A DNA stretch of 64,000 nt from Pseudocitrobacter faecalis (GCA_003315335.1 QNRL01000008.1:62001-126000); one strand, 5' to 3'; counted from the stretch's first letter, positions 18,244 to 27,339 are shown. The notes: a model not told the origin generated them from the letters alone. A program made the numbers and translations.

Positions 18244-19671
18244 TTATTTACCGGTGTATTCGAAGACGATAATCGAACCCGGGTTGCTCAGGTTGTGCGT
18301 CGGATGGTTAGACTCATCCATCACGTTGCCGAAGTTATCGGTGGCAACGAAAATTTTACGCGTATCCGGGCTGACCACCACCATGCGGTAGCGGTTGGCG
18401 GTGTGGAAGTATTTCGCCACGTCGCCCTGCACGTTTTTCTTATCGGCGTTCAGCAGAACGCGATAAAGCGCGCCGTTTTTCATCGAGCTGATGATGATGG
18501 AGTTACGCCAGCTTTTGATCACGCCATCTGCGGGGTAGTACGCTACGCTTGACGGTGCAATAGTCGGCCAACAAATGTACGCAGAATCCGCGCTGCAGCT
18601 GGCGTCGTTATAGGTGTAGCCCTCTTTGACGGTGAAGAAGGTTTTGATTGGCGCTTTAAAGTCAGCGGCTTTCCATTCACTCTCTTTTTGCACCGGTACG
18701 CCAGCCGGAATATGGTTCGGATCCCATTTCAGCGACGGGCAGTTTTCAGCTTTCGAGTAGTTTGCGTAAACGTAAGCCTGATCGTCCTGGAAGCCCGCTA
18801 CGTGCGGCCAACCGTAGTTTCCACCCGCTTCCAGAATGTTGAGTTCATCGTCAGAAGATGGGCCCTGTTCAGAGGCGTAAAGGGTATCGCCAACAAAGAC
18901 CAGCCCCTGCGGGTTACGGTGACCGTAAGTGAACAGGTGGCTTTTAATGCCGTGAATAGTCGGGTTATCTTCCGGAATAGAACCATCGGTATTCAAACGC
19001 AGCACTTTACCGGCATAAGCGGCGTAATTTTTATTTTTCAGCTCATCTTCAGTTGGAATTCGCTGTGCATCGATAGGTTTGCAGAAATTCGCGCCCTGGT
19101 TATGCCCTTGCTCACCGATAGTGTAATAAAGTTTACCATCCGGCCCAAAGCGCAAACGCCCACCGTTGTGGTCATTCCCCGCCGGAAAACCTGCCAGGAT
19201 CTCTTTTTCGTTACCCAGTTTTTGAGTTTTTTCGTCATATTCCAGACGAACAATTTTGGCGTGTTCTTCATTACCGTTCATATAGGTATAAGCGGTATAC
19301 ACATAATTATCGCCACCCGCTTTCATAAAGTTTGGCGATAAAGCCAGACCTAAGACACCTTCGTGTTGCGGGCCGGTATGGACGCCGCTCAGCGTAATCG
19401 CGACTTTTTTCTCGCCGGTTTTTGGGTCGATGCGATCGATAGAAGCGGCTTTACGTTCGGTAACCCATAAATATCCATCCGGGCCCCACACCATATCCCA
19501 CGGCGCATCCAGGCCGCTGGTCAGGACGTGCGCGGAAAAGGGCTCATTGGCCTGGACTTCCGGGTGCTTTGCCGATGAAGCATGACTTGTGGTTGCGGCA
19601 TAGCTAACGCCACACAGGGCGAGTGACAACGCCACCGCCTGGCTGATTCGTTTGGTTTTATTATTTAACAT
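18244..19671 (-). CDS. gdhB: Soluble PQQ-dependent glucose dehydrogenase (GdhB type)
   Basis: A 475-residue periplasmic quinoprotein that oxidises aldoses to lactones. The ATG at 19671 has GGAG six bases upstream and gives the signal peptide MLNNKTKRISQAVALSLALC continuing to SYAA; an ATG at 19683 lacks a ribosome site. His168 in GNDHNGGRL and Arg252 in YGHRNPQG equal His144 and Arg228 of mature Acinetobacter sGDH when its 24-residue signal peptide is added. IGEQGHNQG, ASEQGPSSDDELN and YICWPT match other PQQ-pocket stretches. Length agrees with the family (478). It is the first gene of a probable gdhB-pqqU pair. Confidence 0.92.
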   Translation of the reverse strand: MLNNKTKRISQAVALSLALCGVSYAATTSHASSAKHPEVQANEPFSAHVLTSGLDAPWDMVWGPDGYLWVTERKAASIDRIDPKTGEKKVAITLSGVHTGPQHEGVLGLALSPNFMKAGGDNYVYTAYTYMNGNEEHAKIVRLEYDEKTQKLGNEKEILAGFPAGNDHNGGRLRFGPDGKLYYTIGEQGHNQGANFCKPIDAQRIPTEDELKNKNYAAYAGKVLRLNTDGSIPEDNPTIHGIKSHLFTYGHRNPQGLVFVGDTLYASEQGPSSDDELNILEAGGNYGWPHVAGFQDDQAYVYANYSKAENCPSLKWDPNHIPAGVPVQKESEWKAADFKAPIKTFFTVKEGYTYNDASCSADSAYICWPTIAPSSVAYYPADGVIKSWRNSIIISSMKNGALYRVLLNADKKNVQGDVAKYFHTANRYRMVVVSPDTRKIFVATDNFGNVMDESNHPTHNLSNPGSIIVFEYTGK

Positions 19672-19692
19672 TGCTGGCTCCATACCATAGAA

Positions 19693-19718
19693 ATAGCTTC
19701 AGATTTATCTGAAGCTAT
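19693..19718. promoter_or_regulatory. Perfect 12-bp inverted repeat upstream of gdhB
   Basis: ATAGCTTCAGAT, a 2-bp spacer and ATCTGAAGCTAT form a perfect palindrome 22 bp before the gdhB start codon. It could be a repressor operator or an mRNA hairpin close to the ribosome site. It has no T-run on the gdhB side, so it is not an ordinary terminator. Confidence 0.6.
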
Positions 19719-20089
19719 CGGGATGGAATAACTATTGTCTGTGCGTCACAGTTTGTCAAATTGTGACAAGTTATGTGAAAGGTTATGATTGATGTAAATG
19801 TAATTACAAAAAAGAATAAGGCGTCAACGTCTCCTCTTTATGGATTAGGAATTTTACAAGTCAACGTGGAATATTTTAATAAGATGATGCTATTGATTGA
19901 GGATAACTATTGTCATGGCGTGGAAAAAAATATTAATGACATGATATTTAAATTTTTTGACTGAGTTATAAAAAATTTTTATTCATGTTTTTGAGGTTGA
20001 AAGGGAATTATCTGAAGAAAAGTTGTCGCCTATTTAGTAGGTATGATAACTGATGCATTATATTGTTGTTAAGTATTTTTTGATTATTT
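19719..20089. other. Intergenic region upstream of gdhB
   Basis: About 370 bp, AT-rich, without a credible gene. It should hold the gdhB promoter. An inverted repeat TTGTCA-AATTG-TGACAA is visible near 19755-19771; I could not fit it to a known regulator. Confidence 0.4.
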
Positions 20090-20128
20090 GTAAAACCATG
20101 CGATAAAGCAAGACGCTTTAGCGCATGG
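20090..20128 (-). terminator. Intrinsic terminator of the fimbrial operon
   Basis: A 14-bp stem with one mismatch (CCATGCGATAAAGC, loop AAGAC, GCTTTAGCGCATGG) lies 28 bp after the EAL gene. On the minus strand it is followed by TTTTAC. Confidence 0.75.
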
Positions 20129-20156
20129 GAATATAGAATAATGAAAACGTATGGAA

Positions 20157-20891
20157 TTAGTGATGGGTCTGACGGGGGAGATAATTGGCGTTGGAGTGGC
20201 CGGCAGTCAGGGCTTCAATACTCTGTTCTTGCCACAGCAATCCCTGTAACGCAAACCATGGCATGTTATCAAGCCAGGTCAGATGCTCCTGCGTTTCAAT
20301 TCCTTCAACGATCACCTGGTAGTGGTTGGCGCTGAAGTAGTGCAGCAGCGAGGCCATCAACTGCTGTCCGTTTTTCTTATCACACAGGTTCCACAGCAGA
20401 TTTTTATCCATTTTGATAAAACGGAACGACTGCATCGCCAGTGCGCCAAACCCGGCATAGCCCGCGCCAAAATCATCCAGCCAGAACGAATATTTATCGC
20501 CCAGCGCATCGATGGCTGGGTTGCGTTTTACCAGGGTGCTGGAAAACTCGCTCACCTCGAAATGCAGGCAGCCGATTGTTTTTACACAATCGGCAATAAA
20601 GTCATCGTTCAGCAAGTGCAGCGTGGCTTCGTCAACATTAATAGTGACCATCACGTCATTTTGTTGAAACCACCACTGATAGCTCTTCACCAGCGCAATT
20701 TGCTCCTGCAAAATGCGGGCGCGAAGCTCCTCAGACGCCTCGCTAAAGAACTGCTCTACGGTGATGGCCGTGCTTCCCGGAACCTGCGTGAACCGGGTTA
20801 AGCACTCAACGGCAATCATTTTGCCTGCGCGGTCGAACATTGGCTGAAAAACATAGCGCAGTCCGGTTGGCTCGGCGGAGGTCAGCGACAT
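20157..20891 (-). CDS. EAL-domain c-di-GMP phosphodiesterase (MrkJ-like)
   Basis: A 244-residue stand-alone EAL domain, without sensor or membrane segments. The signature is Glu29-Cys-Leu (ECL instead of EAL) in AVECLTRF. The other catalytic positions are kept: Asn85 (INVDEA), Glu112 (FEVSEF), Asp139-Asp140 (WLDDFGAG), Lys160 (FIKMDK), Glu196 (VIVEGIE) and Gln216 (LQGLLW). It should therefore hydrolyse c-di-GMP in the cytoplasm. The start is 20 bp after the tip adhesin, so it is the last gene of the fimbrial operon, like mrkJ beside Klebsiella type 3 fimbriae. That would make it a negative feedback on its own operon if the divergent PilZ protein is the activator. The mrkJ comparison rests on position and architecture. 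Confidence 0.8.
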   Translation of the reverse strand: MSLTSAEPTGLRYVFQPMFDRAGKMIAVECLTRFTQVPGSTAITVEQFFSEASEELRARILQEQIALVKSYQWWFQQNDVMVTINVDEATLHLLNDDFIADCVKTIGCLHFEVSEFSSTLVKRNPAIDALGDKYSFWLDDFGAGYAGFGALAMQSFRFIKMDKNLLWNLCDKKNGQQLMASLLHYFSANHYQVIVEGIETQEHLTWLDNMPWFALQGLLWQEQSIEALTAGHSNANYLPRQTHH

Positions 20892-20911
20892 TTTCCGGGA
20901 GTGTCCTCGTT

Positions 20912-21952
20912 TTATTTAAAGGTCACGTCAATATTAGCTGACGCGTTGAATTTGCCTACTTTCGGCGTTGCGCTAAGCCATTTCAGGCTGGCGAGAAAAT
21001 TACTCTCCACGACGCTCCCGTTCACATAGCCCAGCTCCGTTGGCGTGTTCATGTTAATCCAGGTGTTCGGCGAATCGGCGCGGGAAAGCAAAATCCCGAA
21101 ACCGCTGTTCTGTTCCGGTAGAATGACCTGGTTATCCTGCGTCGGGTAGGTGGTACTGAAGTTCGCCATCAGGGTCTGTTTTTCACAATCCTGGCCCTGA
21201 CCGGTCAGGTCGGCGCGAATGCTGAACGGCACTTGTTTCTCAATCTTCCCGACCACGGCATTACGCGCCGGGATCGCGCCAAAGTTTACCGTTTCGCCGT
21301 TGTTGGCTGAGACGGTGATTTTCGGGCTACAGGAGATGAACCTGATATTGCCAAGCCCGGAAACATAAGCGCGGAAGTTGCTGTTTGGCTGGTTGTTTAA
21401 GCCGCCTTCACCATCGACCTGGAAGGCGGCATATTTGCTCTGATCGTTAATCACACCGTTGGAAGGCGGTGGGTTGCCGGTTGCTTTGATATAAATAGCG
21501 TAGGATGCCGTGATGGTCTGCGGAAGTGCAGGGGGCCTGCACCGTCCACCCGCCGTCCGTTGGCATACTGTACCTGGGCCAATGTCGGTACTCTTGATTT
21601 TGGTTGGATCAATATCTGTTCCAAGGAAAGTCACACCGACTTCCAGAGAATTGTGGATAGCCGACATCTTAACGTCCGGATCCCACCACAGGTAGGCATC
21701 TTCCCCCTGCGGGTGATTATTCGTATCCGTGCATTTAAAGGTCGAGGTAAAAGTTTGTGAGCGCCACAACACGGTGCCTGCCGTCAGATTGGCGGTAGAA
21801 ACGTTGATCTGATGATCCAGCGGGATGATCTGCTCGACGCTACCGTCGCTGGCGCGTTTACAGGTCAGCGCATAGCTGCTGGTGGAGAATAGCGCGCCGG
21901 ACAAAATCAGCAGAAGCAGCCCGGTGCGCGGCAGTGGATTAAAAATCCGCAT
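20912..21952 (-). CDS. Fimbrial tip adhesin (two-domain, MrkD-like position)
   Basis: A 346-residue exported protein with signal peptide ending near SYA (residue 28). The N-terminal half (to about 205) is unlike pilins and contains Cys pairs (LTCKRAS, TFKCTD, TVCQ, GGRC), as in a receptor-binding lectin domain. The C-terminal half (from ISCSPKITVS to the end, NIDVTFK) is a pilin domain lacking its last strand, suited to chaperone donor-strand exchange. It follows the usher by 12 bp and is the likely tip subunit. The ligand cannot be read from the sequence. Confidence 0.75.
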   Translation of the reverse strand: MRIFNPLPRTGLLLLILSGALFSTSSYALTCKRASDGSVEQIIPLDHQINVSTANLTAGTVLWRSQTFTSTFKCTDTNNHPQGEDAYLWWDPDVKMSAIHNSLEVGVTFLGTDIDPTKIKSTDIGPGTVCQRTAGGRCRPPALPQTITASYAIYIKATGNPPPSNGVINDQSKYAAFQVDGEGGLNNQPNSNFRAYVSGLGNIRFISCSPKITVSANNGETVNFGAIPARNAVVGKIEKQVPFSIRADLTGQGQDCEKQTLMANFSTTYPTQDNQVILPEQNSGFGILLSRADSPNTWINMNTPTELGYVNGSVVESNFLASLKWLSATPKVGKFNASANIDVTFK

Positions 21953-21964
21953 GGTAAATATCCT

Positions 21965-24571
21965 TTAGTTCCGGTTACAGGTGATAGACACAACCTGGTA
22001 ACCACCGGGTTGATCGCGATCGACAGGAGGCAGTTCAGGTATCGGCAGAGTGCAGGACATGCTGTCATCGTCGCCCCATTTCACCCGCAGACGCTCGCCG
22101 CTTTCGATGCCCGCCACATAGGCTTCGCCGCGCGTGCCGACCACGCCGACGTTAACGCCCTGTTGGTTAAAGATATTGGCGCCAATCATCGGTACAGAGC
22201 CGTCTGCCAGTTTGGCGTGGATCAGCAGGCTATGACCACGATGTGTTTCAAACTCGACACGACCAATAGCGCGCTGTGTTGGCACGATATCTTTTGCCGC
22301 CAGCGGGATTTCCATTCCGTTACCAATATCAGAAGTACGCAGTGCGACGCGGTTATGGCGATACGGCATTGCAGAGGTCAACACCGCATAGCCAAACCGG
22401 TCGATTGCCACCCCTGGCTGGTTTTCCAGACGCACGCCTTGCGCGCCCGGCGCTTTCACCAGCACAAAGGTGTTTTGCAGTGGCTGCGACAGCGTTACGC
22501 CGCCAGAGTGTGCCACTACGCCACCAGAGACGTTGAGGGACGTCTGTTGATAGTTGTTGTTGTAGTTGTAGCCCAGCGCCACGTTACCCATGCTGCCCAT
22601 ATAACCCAGGTTTGCTACGCTGGTATCGCCGCCATACTGGGAATGACCACTCTGGACGAAGTAGTTCATGCGGTGGTCATCCAGCAGCGTGCCGCTCAGG
22701 CCCGCACTGTAGCCATCGCCGCTCTGTTTACTGTGCGAGGCGTTAAAGGACGCGACGGTTTGGTTATCCGGGCTGAAGATGTTGAACGGAATCGACACGC
22801 TGACGTTGACGCTGTTGTCGCTGTAGCCATAGTTACTGCGGCTGCTTTGATAGAACAGGCTGTAGTTCACTGAATGGAAGCTGGTGTTGATCCCGGTCTG
22901 GATGGTGCGGTCATACGATGAGGTGTTCCAGTAGTTCTGGCGGGTAAAGGTGGCATACAACGACGCCCCGGCCACGTGCTGGTTGACGGTCAGTTCGACA
23001 CGCTGGCGTTTGTTGTTATAACGCATTGATTCGTAATAACGACGGCGCTGGCTCTGGGTTGCCCATGACGGCGCGCCGCTGTTATCGCCTTCCTGATCGT
23101 AATATTCCGTCTGGTAGAAACCGTTTTTCCAGTTGGAGCGTTCGGTCACCGCATCTGAGAAATCATAGAAGCCGGAAGTGGAGTAACGATAACCTGCAAT
23201 TTGTAGTTCGGTGCCCAGCGCATTCAGGGATTTAGAGTACAGGAAACGGACGCTGGCGCCGCGTTTACTGTCGCCGGAAGCCAGATCGGTGTCGGACCAG
23301 GACGCATCGACGGACGCCGCGCCGTAGTCGCCCATATTCTTACCGATACCCAGCACGCCGGAGCGGTAGTTTTCAGCCACGATTATCCCGCCGTACGGGG
23401 TGATGTCCCAGCCCGCGCCGTGAGAAACCGTACCCTGAATAAAGTTTGGTTCGTAATCGGTGGTGCCATCGTGATATTTCCCGGCGGTCACCTGATATTC
23501 CCAAATCCCTTCACGCAGCATATTCGGCACGGAGGAGTAGGGAAGCGTGAAGTTATGGCGCGTACCATCGGCTTCAATCACCGTGACGTCCAGGTCACCG
23601 CTCAGGGTACTGGGGTGAATATCATTCAGGGCAAACGGCCCTGGCGGTACGACGGTGCTGTAAACCGTATAGCCGTTCTGGCGCACTTCCACGCGGGCGT
23701 TACTGTTAGCGACGCCGCGCACCACCGGCGCGTAGCCGCGGCGACTGTCCGGCAGCATTTCCGGCACGCTGGAAAGTTGTGCGCCACGGAACTGGAAGCT
23801 ATCGAAAACGTTGTTATTGGTGTTGCTTTGACCAATTAAGACGCGGCTGCGCCACGGCACAATGTCCGTTTCCGCCCAACTGGACACCGAGTTCCACTGC
23901 GCGTTTCGTCCGCTCTCTTTCGAGACGGTTGCGTTGTTGCGAAAGCGCCAGGCACCAATATTGATACCGTTATTCAGCGTCAGGAAGGAGTAGTCGCTAT
24001 CGTGCTTTGCCCCGTTGCTGGTGTAACGGGAATGGCTACCGCTGTAGGCATAGTTAGAGTATGCGGCGTTGATCCCGTCGTCATACACTTGTGGTGAAAT
24101 CATTCCCTGCGGGCGCGGTTCAAGCTCGGTTTGTGGAACGGAAATATCCAGCTCCTGCAATGCCGCATTCCAGCTAACGCTGCTGCCGGGGATCCCTTTG
24201 ACCAGATCGTAACACGCGCTGCTTCCTGCCGTTTCTGGCACCAGAACGCCATATTGACGGAAGCTCTCTGCATCTAAACAAAAATAGCCTGGGGTATTGG
24301 GGCCATCTTTTTTAAATTCAACGTCGAGGTGATCGACGCGAACTTTATTCAGATAAATATCAAAGGGATAGTGACCCGGCAGGATATCATCGCTGTTGGA
24401 TAAGCTTTGCACAAGCGAGGCATTGTCAGCCCCGTGGATAAAAGAGGTATTGAACTGTTCTTCCGCGTTAACAAACGGCGTCGCCAACAATGGCATTGTT
24501 GATACGTAAACGGCGCAACGAATTCGTTGCGCCAGACGTCCCGGTGTAGTCCTTATCTTATGGCTGGCCAT
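21965..24571 (-). CDS. Outer-membrane fimbrial usher
   Basis: An 868-residue FimD/PapC-family usher that assembles and exports the fimbria. After a longish signal region (to about residue 36, FVNAEEQF), the N-terminal periplasmic domain (FNTSFIHG, FDIYLNKVRVDHLDV) is followed by the barrel and plug (DSRRGYAPVVRGVANSNARV, VPPGPFALNDI) and the C-terminal domains (FGYAVL, LPIPELPP, CNRN). Length and order are normal. It lies 12 bp after the chaperone gene. Confidence 0.93.
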   Translation of the reverse strand: MASHKIRTTPGRLAQRIRCAVYVSTMPLLATPFVNAEEQFNTSFIHGADNASLVQSLSNSDDILPGHYPFDIYLNKVRVDHLDVEFKKDGPNTPGYFCLDAESFRQYGVLVPETAGSSACYDLVKGIPGSSVSWNAALQELDISVPQTELEPRPQGMISPQVYDDGINAAYSNYAYSGSHSRYTSNGAKHDSDYSFLTLNNGINIGAWRFRNNATVSKESGRNAQWNSVSSWAETDIVPWRSRVLIGQSNTNNNVFDSFQFRGAQLSSVPEMLPDSRRGYAPVVRGVANSNARVEVRQNGYTVYSTVVPPGPFALNDIHPSTLSGDLDVTVIEADGTRHNFTLPYSSVPNMLREGIWEYQVTAGKYHDGTTDYEPNFIQGTVSHGAGWDITPYGGIIVAENYRSGVLGIGKNMGDYGAASVDASWSDTDLASGDSKRGASVRFLYSKSLNALGTELQIAGYRYSTSGFYDFSDAVTERSNWKNGFYQTEYYDQEGDNSGAPSWATQSQRRRYYESMRYNNKRQRVELTVNQHVAGASLYATFTRQNYWNTSSYDRTIQTGINTSFHSVNYSLFYQSSRSNYGYSDNSVNVSVSIPFNIFSPDNQTVASFNASHSKQSGDGYSAGLSGTLLDDHRMNYFVQSGHSQYGGDTSVANLGYMGSMGNVALGYNYNNNYQQTSLNVSGGVVAHSGGVTLSQPLQNTFVLVKAPGAQGVRLENQPGVAIDRFGYAVLTSAMPYRHNRVALRTSDIGNGMEIPLAAKDIVPTQRAIGRVEFETHRGHSLLIHAKLADGSVPMIGANIFNQQGVNVGVVGTRGEAYVAGIESGERLRVKWGDDDSMSCTLPIPELPPVDRDQPGGYQVVSITCNRN

Positions 24572-24583
24572 TGTACTTATCCC

Positions 24584-25270
24584 TTATTCCAGGCGGATGT
24601 CTTTAATTTCCGTGTGTCCGCCAAAATCATTAATAAAGGTGAAAGAGAGCTGATCGGCGATAGACGCGCCGGCCGGTAAGTTGATGCGCAGTGAATCCAT
24701 CGGATTAACCATATCGGCATTCACTTTCCAGGTTTTGCTGGTGCCATTTTTCAGGGTCAACGTACCAAAAGTGATGTGCAGCGGGCCGTTATTCGTGACC
24801 ACCAGCTGATTACCTTGTTTACGCCAGCTCAATGCTTCCACTTCTTTTTGCAGGGTGGTTTTCAGCGTGGTTGGACGATAAAAAAGTTTCACGCGAGTGC
24901 GTATGGCAATTTGCAGAACGTTCTCTTGTTTTGATGCAGGGGGAATTTCCTGAACGTTAATCCAGTAGACGGTTTCTCGATCGGTCGGTAAGCCTGCGCC
25001 AGAGTAGATGAAACGCAAAATAGCGTCTTTATTGCCCGCCAGTTTTAATATCGGTGGAATTGCCTGCATCGGTAAATTCTTAGGCGTAGCGGATGAATCT
25101 CCGGTATCCAGCCAGGTCTGAACCATCCATGTTTCATCCGTATCGTTATGAATGGACAGCGCGGCGGATTTTTCATTGCCGTTATAAATCACACGCGTTT
25201 GATCGACCTGGATACCCGCAGATGCCTCTAATGACGCCAGCAGTAATAAGGCTGCTACTATTTTTTTCAT
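24584..25270 (-). CDS. Periplasmic fimbrial chaperone
   Basis: A 228-residue PapD-like chaperone with a cleavable signal peptide (MKKIVAALLLLASLEASA). Two Ig-like domains are visible: the first with RVIYNGNEKSAALSIHN and the conserved WINVQEIPP strand, and the second with the LFYRP segment. It delivers folded subunits to the usher by donor-strand complementation. It lies between the fimbrin and usher genes. Confidence 0.92.
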   Translation of the reverse strand: MKKIVAALLLLASLEASAGIQVDQTRVIYNGNEKSAALSIHNDTDETWMVQTWLDTGDSSATPKNLPMQAIPPILKLAGNKDAILRFIYSGAGLPTDRETVYWINVQEIPPASKQENVLQIAIRTRVKLFYRPTTLKTTLQKEVEALSWRKQGNQLVVTNNGPLHITFGTLTLKNGTSKTWKVNADMVNPMDSLRINLPAGASIADQLSFTFINDFGGHTEIKDIRLE

Positions 25271-25293
25271 TTACCTGTTCCAGTTATATTTTA

Positions 25294-25311
25294 TTAGCCA
25301 TCCGTGGCTAA
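25294..25311 (-). other. Hairpin between fimbrin and chaperone genes
   Basis: TTAGCCA-TCCG-TGGCTAA forms a 7-bp stem in the 57-bp gap after the major fimbrin. There is no T-run. Such hairpins often protect the upstream pilin mRNA so that more subunit than assembly protein is made. Confidence 0.45.
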
Positions 25312-25327
25312 CATCCGTTATCCGTAA

Positions 25328-25855
25328 TTATTTGTATTCGATGGTGAAGGTCGCGCTGGCGTTTGCAGTACCGGCAGTCACTTTGTCCAGGAATGATTTG
25401 TAACGTGCTTTCAGGTTAAAGGTCGCGGTACCGCTGGCATCGCCAGTGGTGGCAACATTTACCCATGGGGAGCTGGCATCGGCATCCTGGTTAATCGGGA
25501 TGATTTTTTCGTCGTTAGTCAGAATTTCAATACCGACGCCGCCTGCCTGGTCAACGGACAGCAGGTTCGGGTTACCCGCAACTGACGGGCCATCGAAGCG
25601 CAGGGAGTAATCGCCCGCTTCGCATTTTTCCAGGTTGATGGTGAAGGCTTTGGAGGCGGTGACATCGCCTTTATTGGCAAATGCACTGGTAGGATATTTA
25701 CCAATGAAAACGTCTTTATTCTGGTCACCAGAGGTCACAGTACAGGTGGATTCGATAATTTCACCGGTAAAATTGACTTTGCCATTTGTTGCATAAGCAT
25801 TCATTGCTGATGCGGAAATAATGAGAGCCGCAATCGGCAGCAATTTCTTATTCAT
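25328..25855 (-). CDS. Major fimbrial subunit
   Basis: A 175-residue pilin precursor. The ATG at 25855 has GGAG five bases upstream and gives the signal peptide MNKKLLPIAALIISASAMNA ending at YAT; the frame is open to 25951, but that start lacks support. The chain shows the pilin features: GKVNFTGEIIESTCTV, a second Cys in LEKCEAGDYSLRFDG and the C-terminal penultimate tyrosine pattern TFTIEYK. It is the first gene of the operon (fimbrin, chaperone, usher, adhesin, EAL) and should be the main shaft subunit. Confidence 0.9.
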   Translation of the reverse strand: MNKKLLPIAALIISASAMNAYATNGKVNFTGEIIESTCTVTSGDQNKDVFIGKYPTSAFANKGDVTASKAFTINLEKCEAGDYSLRFDGPSVAGNPNLLSVDQAGGVGIEILTNDEKIIPINQDADASSPWVNVATTGDASGTATFNLKARYKSFLDKVTAGTANASATFTIEYK

Positions 25856-26508
25856 TTTAACTCCATGTATTTTTTTTGAAAAACGACATAAGTAGTCAGC
25901 ACTGAAAGTGAATGCAGTGCAGCCAGGCATGCAACCAGCCAGTGCAGGCAAGTTGAGTGCGATGAAATTTACAGCAACAGTTTGATTACAAGGATTGTTT
26001 TAATATTTTAATGGGTTGTTATTGATAGGTAGAAACAGTTGATTAGAACTCATATTTATGTTTTATCGGAAAAACCCTGGAATATTCGTAAGTTAGGCTA
26101 AGTCATTTCCTAAATGAGAATTGATTATATATTGGAATCAATCAATTAAACCGAATACATTGATAGATAAAAGCAATAAGAACAGGTTAGCAATTCTGAT
26201 AAGATCATCCGCCATATAAATGAAAGACGCGGTTCTCTTTTTTAGCAAAAAGAGGCATATAGCGTTTGCTCCGGCATATGTGTTTTTAAACAATAATTTT
26301 ACGACTTAACAGCTAATTCACATATTGAATACAGATAAATCTATTCTGTATTGAACTCGCCTGGCATTATTGCAAAAACTCGGCATATTTATGGAACTCA
26401 GCCACTTTCAGGTTTGAGTGATATCGGCTTATTCGCAGTTAGCTTATTGGTGAACTCGCATTAACCCTGTCAGGGCGGTTGAGTGCAGTTTCCTCTGGTC
26501 AGAGAATT
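25856..26508. other. Divergent AT-rich control region between fimbriae and PilZ gene
   Basis: About 650 bp, strongly AT-rich and without a credible gene. It must contain the fimbrial promoter and that of the PilZ gene. TTGATA (TATCAA in reverse) occurs at 26022-26027 and again at 26160-26165. I recall a TATCAA element in MrkH binding sites, but this short word is common in AT-rich DNA, so it is only a pointer. Confidence 0.45.
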
Positions 26509-27204
26509 ATGGACGAATCATACGTGAAGCAGGGTTTGTTTGAGAGTGTGGCGATTATTCGCGAGGCTCTGAAAAAAGGGTGTCTGGTTGATATTCATAG
26601 CAAAAACACCGATGTGCTTTGCAAAATTCAAAAACTGGATGCGTCTGGTTTTTACGTTCCGTGGGAGGGCGATGCGCCGGACGTTGAAGAAGATCTCGCG
26701 GTCGAAATTTTTGCCGATACCGGGAAATTCGAATTCCATGCTGTGGCTTCAGCGCTTCAATCCCGCGAGGGCGAAAACTGGCTGTATATTCACTATCCCA
26801 ATGCGATCAATGTGACGCAACGCCGTAAGCATCCCCGTTTAACGTTTAGCGATCGTCGTGTTTACACCGCGCAGGGTAAATTTAACGATGGCCTCTATTA
26901 CCAGTTTCGCATTAAAGATCTGTCGCCGGGAGGCTGTGCGCTGATTACGCATGATAGCGAACGCGCTCAGGCGCTGGTCAGAACGACGCTACGCAATATT
27001 GAGTTAGATTTCGGCAGCCACGGAACGCTTGCCGCGGATCTGTTTGTGTTAAGCAGTGAAAAAATGGCAGCGCCTGATGACGATGGGGCCCCCGCCTGGC
27101 ATCTCTCTTGTCAGTTTAAACGTATCAGTGAACCGATGCGGCGGAATCTCGACAGCATAGTGATCAAACTGCTGCTGGAAGAGAAGCGCTTGCATCGTCT
27201 GTAG
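26509..27204 (+). CDS. PilZ-domain c-di-GMP effector, MrkH-like
   Basis: A 231-residue protein with an N-terminal YcgR-like domain (about 1-100) and a C-terminal PilZ domain. The c-di-GMP signature is complete: QRRKHPR (residues 104-110) and DLSPGG (137-142). The closing LSCQFKRISEPMRRN and basic tail (LLLEEKRLHRL) resemble Klebsiella MrkH, a 234-residue transcription activator of type 3 fimbriae. The gene is divergent from a fimbrial operon that ends in an EAL gene, which supports a MrkH-like role rather than the flagellar brake role of YcgR. The ATG at 26509 is preferred; the frame is open to a TTG at 26479, but neither has a strong ribosome site. No separate DNA-binding fold can be recognised by eye. 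Confidence 0.75.
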   Translation: MDESYVKQGLFESVAIIREALKKGCLVDIHSKNTDVLCKIQKLDASGFYVPWEGDAPDVEEDLAVEIFADTGKFEFHAVASALQSREGENWLYIHYPNAINVTQRRKHPRLTFSDRRVYTAQGKFNDGLYYQFRIKDLSPGGCALITHDSERAQALVRTTLRNIELDFGSHGTLAADLFVLSSEKMAAPDDDGAPAWHLSCQFKRISEPMRRNLDSIVIKLLLEEKRLHRL

Positions 27205-27339
27205 CAACATGCCTTTTCAGGTGGTCGGCTTAATACCTAAAAGGTATCCTTCCTTTCTTTATAAGGTATTGGTTTTCAATATAAAAATAACTTATAGATT
27301 CTCCCTCTGCTAAAAAGAACCACAGATGGAGAAGAGCAA

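Noticed and set aside
26022-26165. TTGATA/TATCAA words as MrkH boxes
   Set aside because: Six-base AT-rich words are expected by chance here; kept only as a pointer in the intergenic entry.
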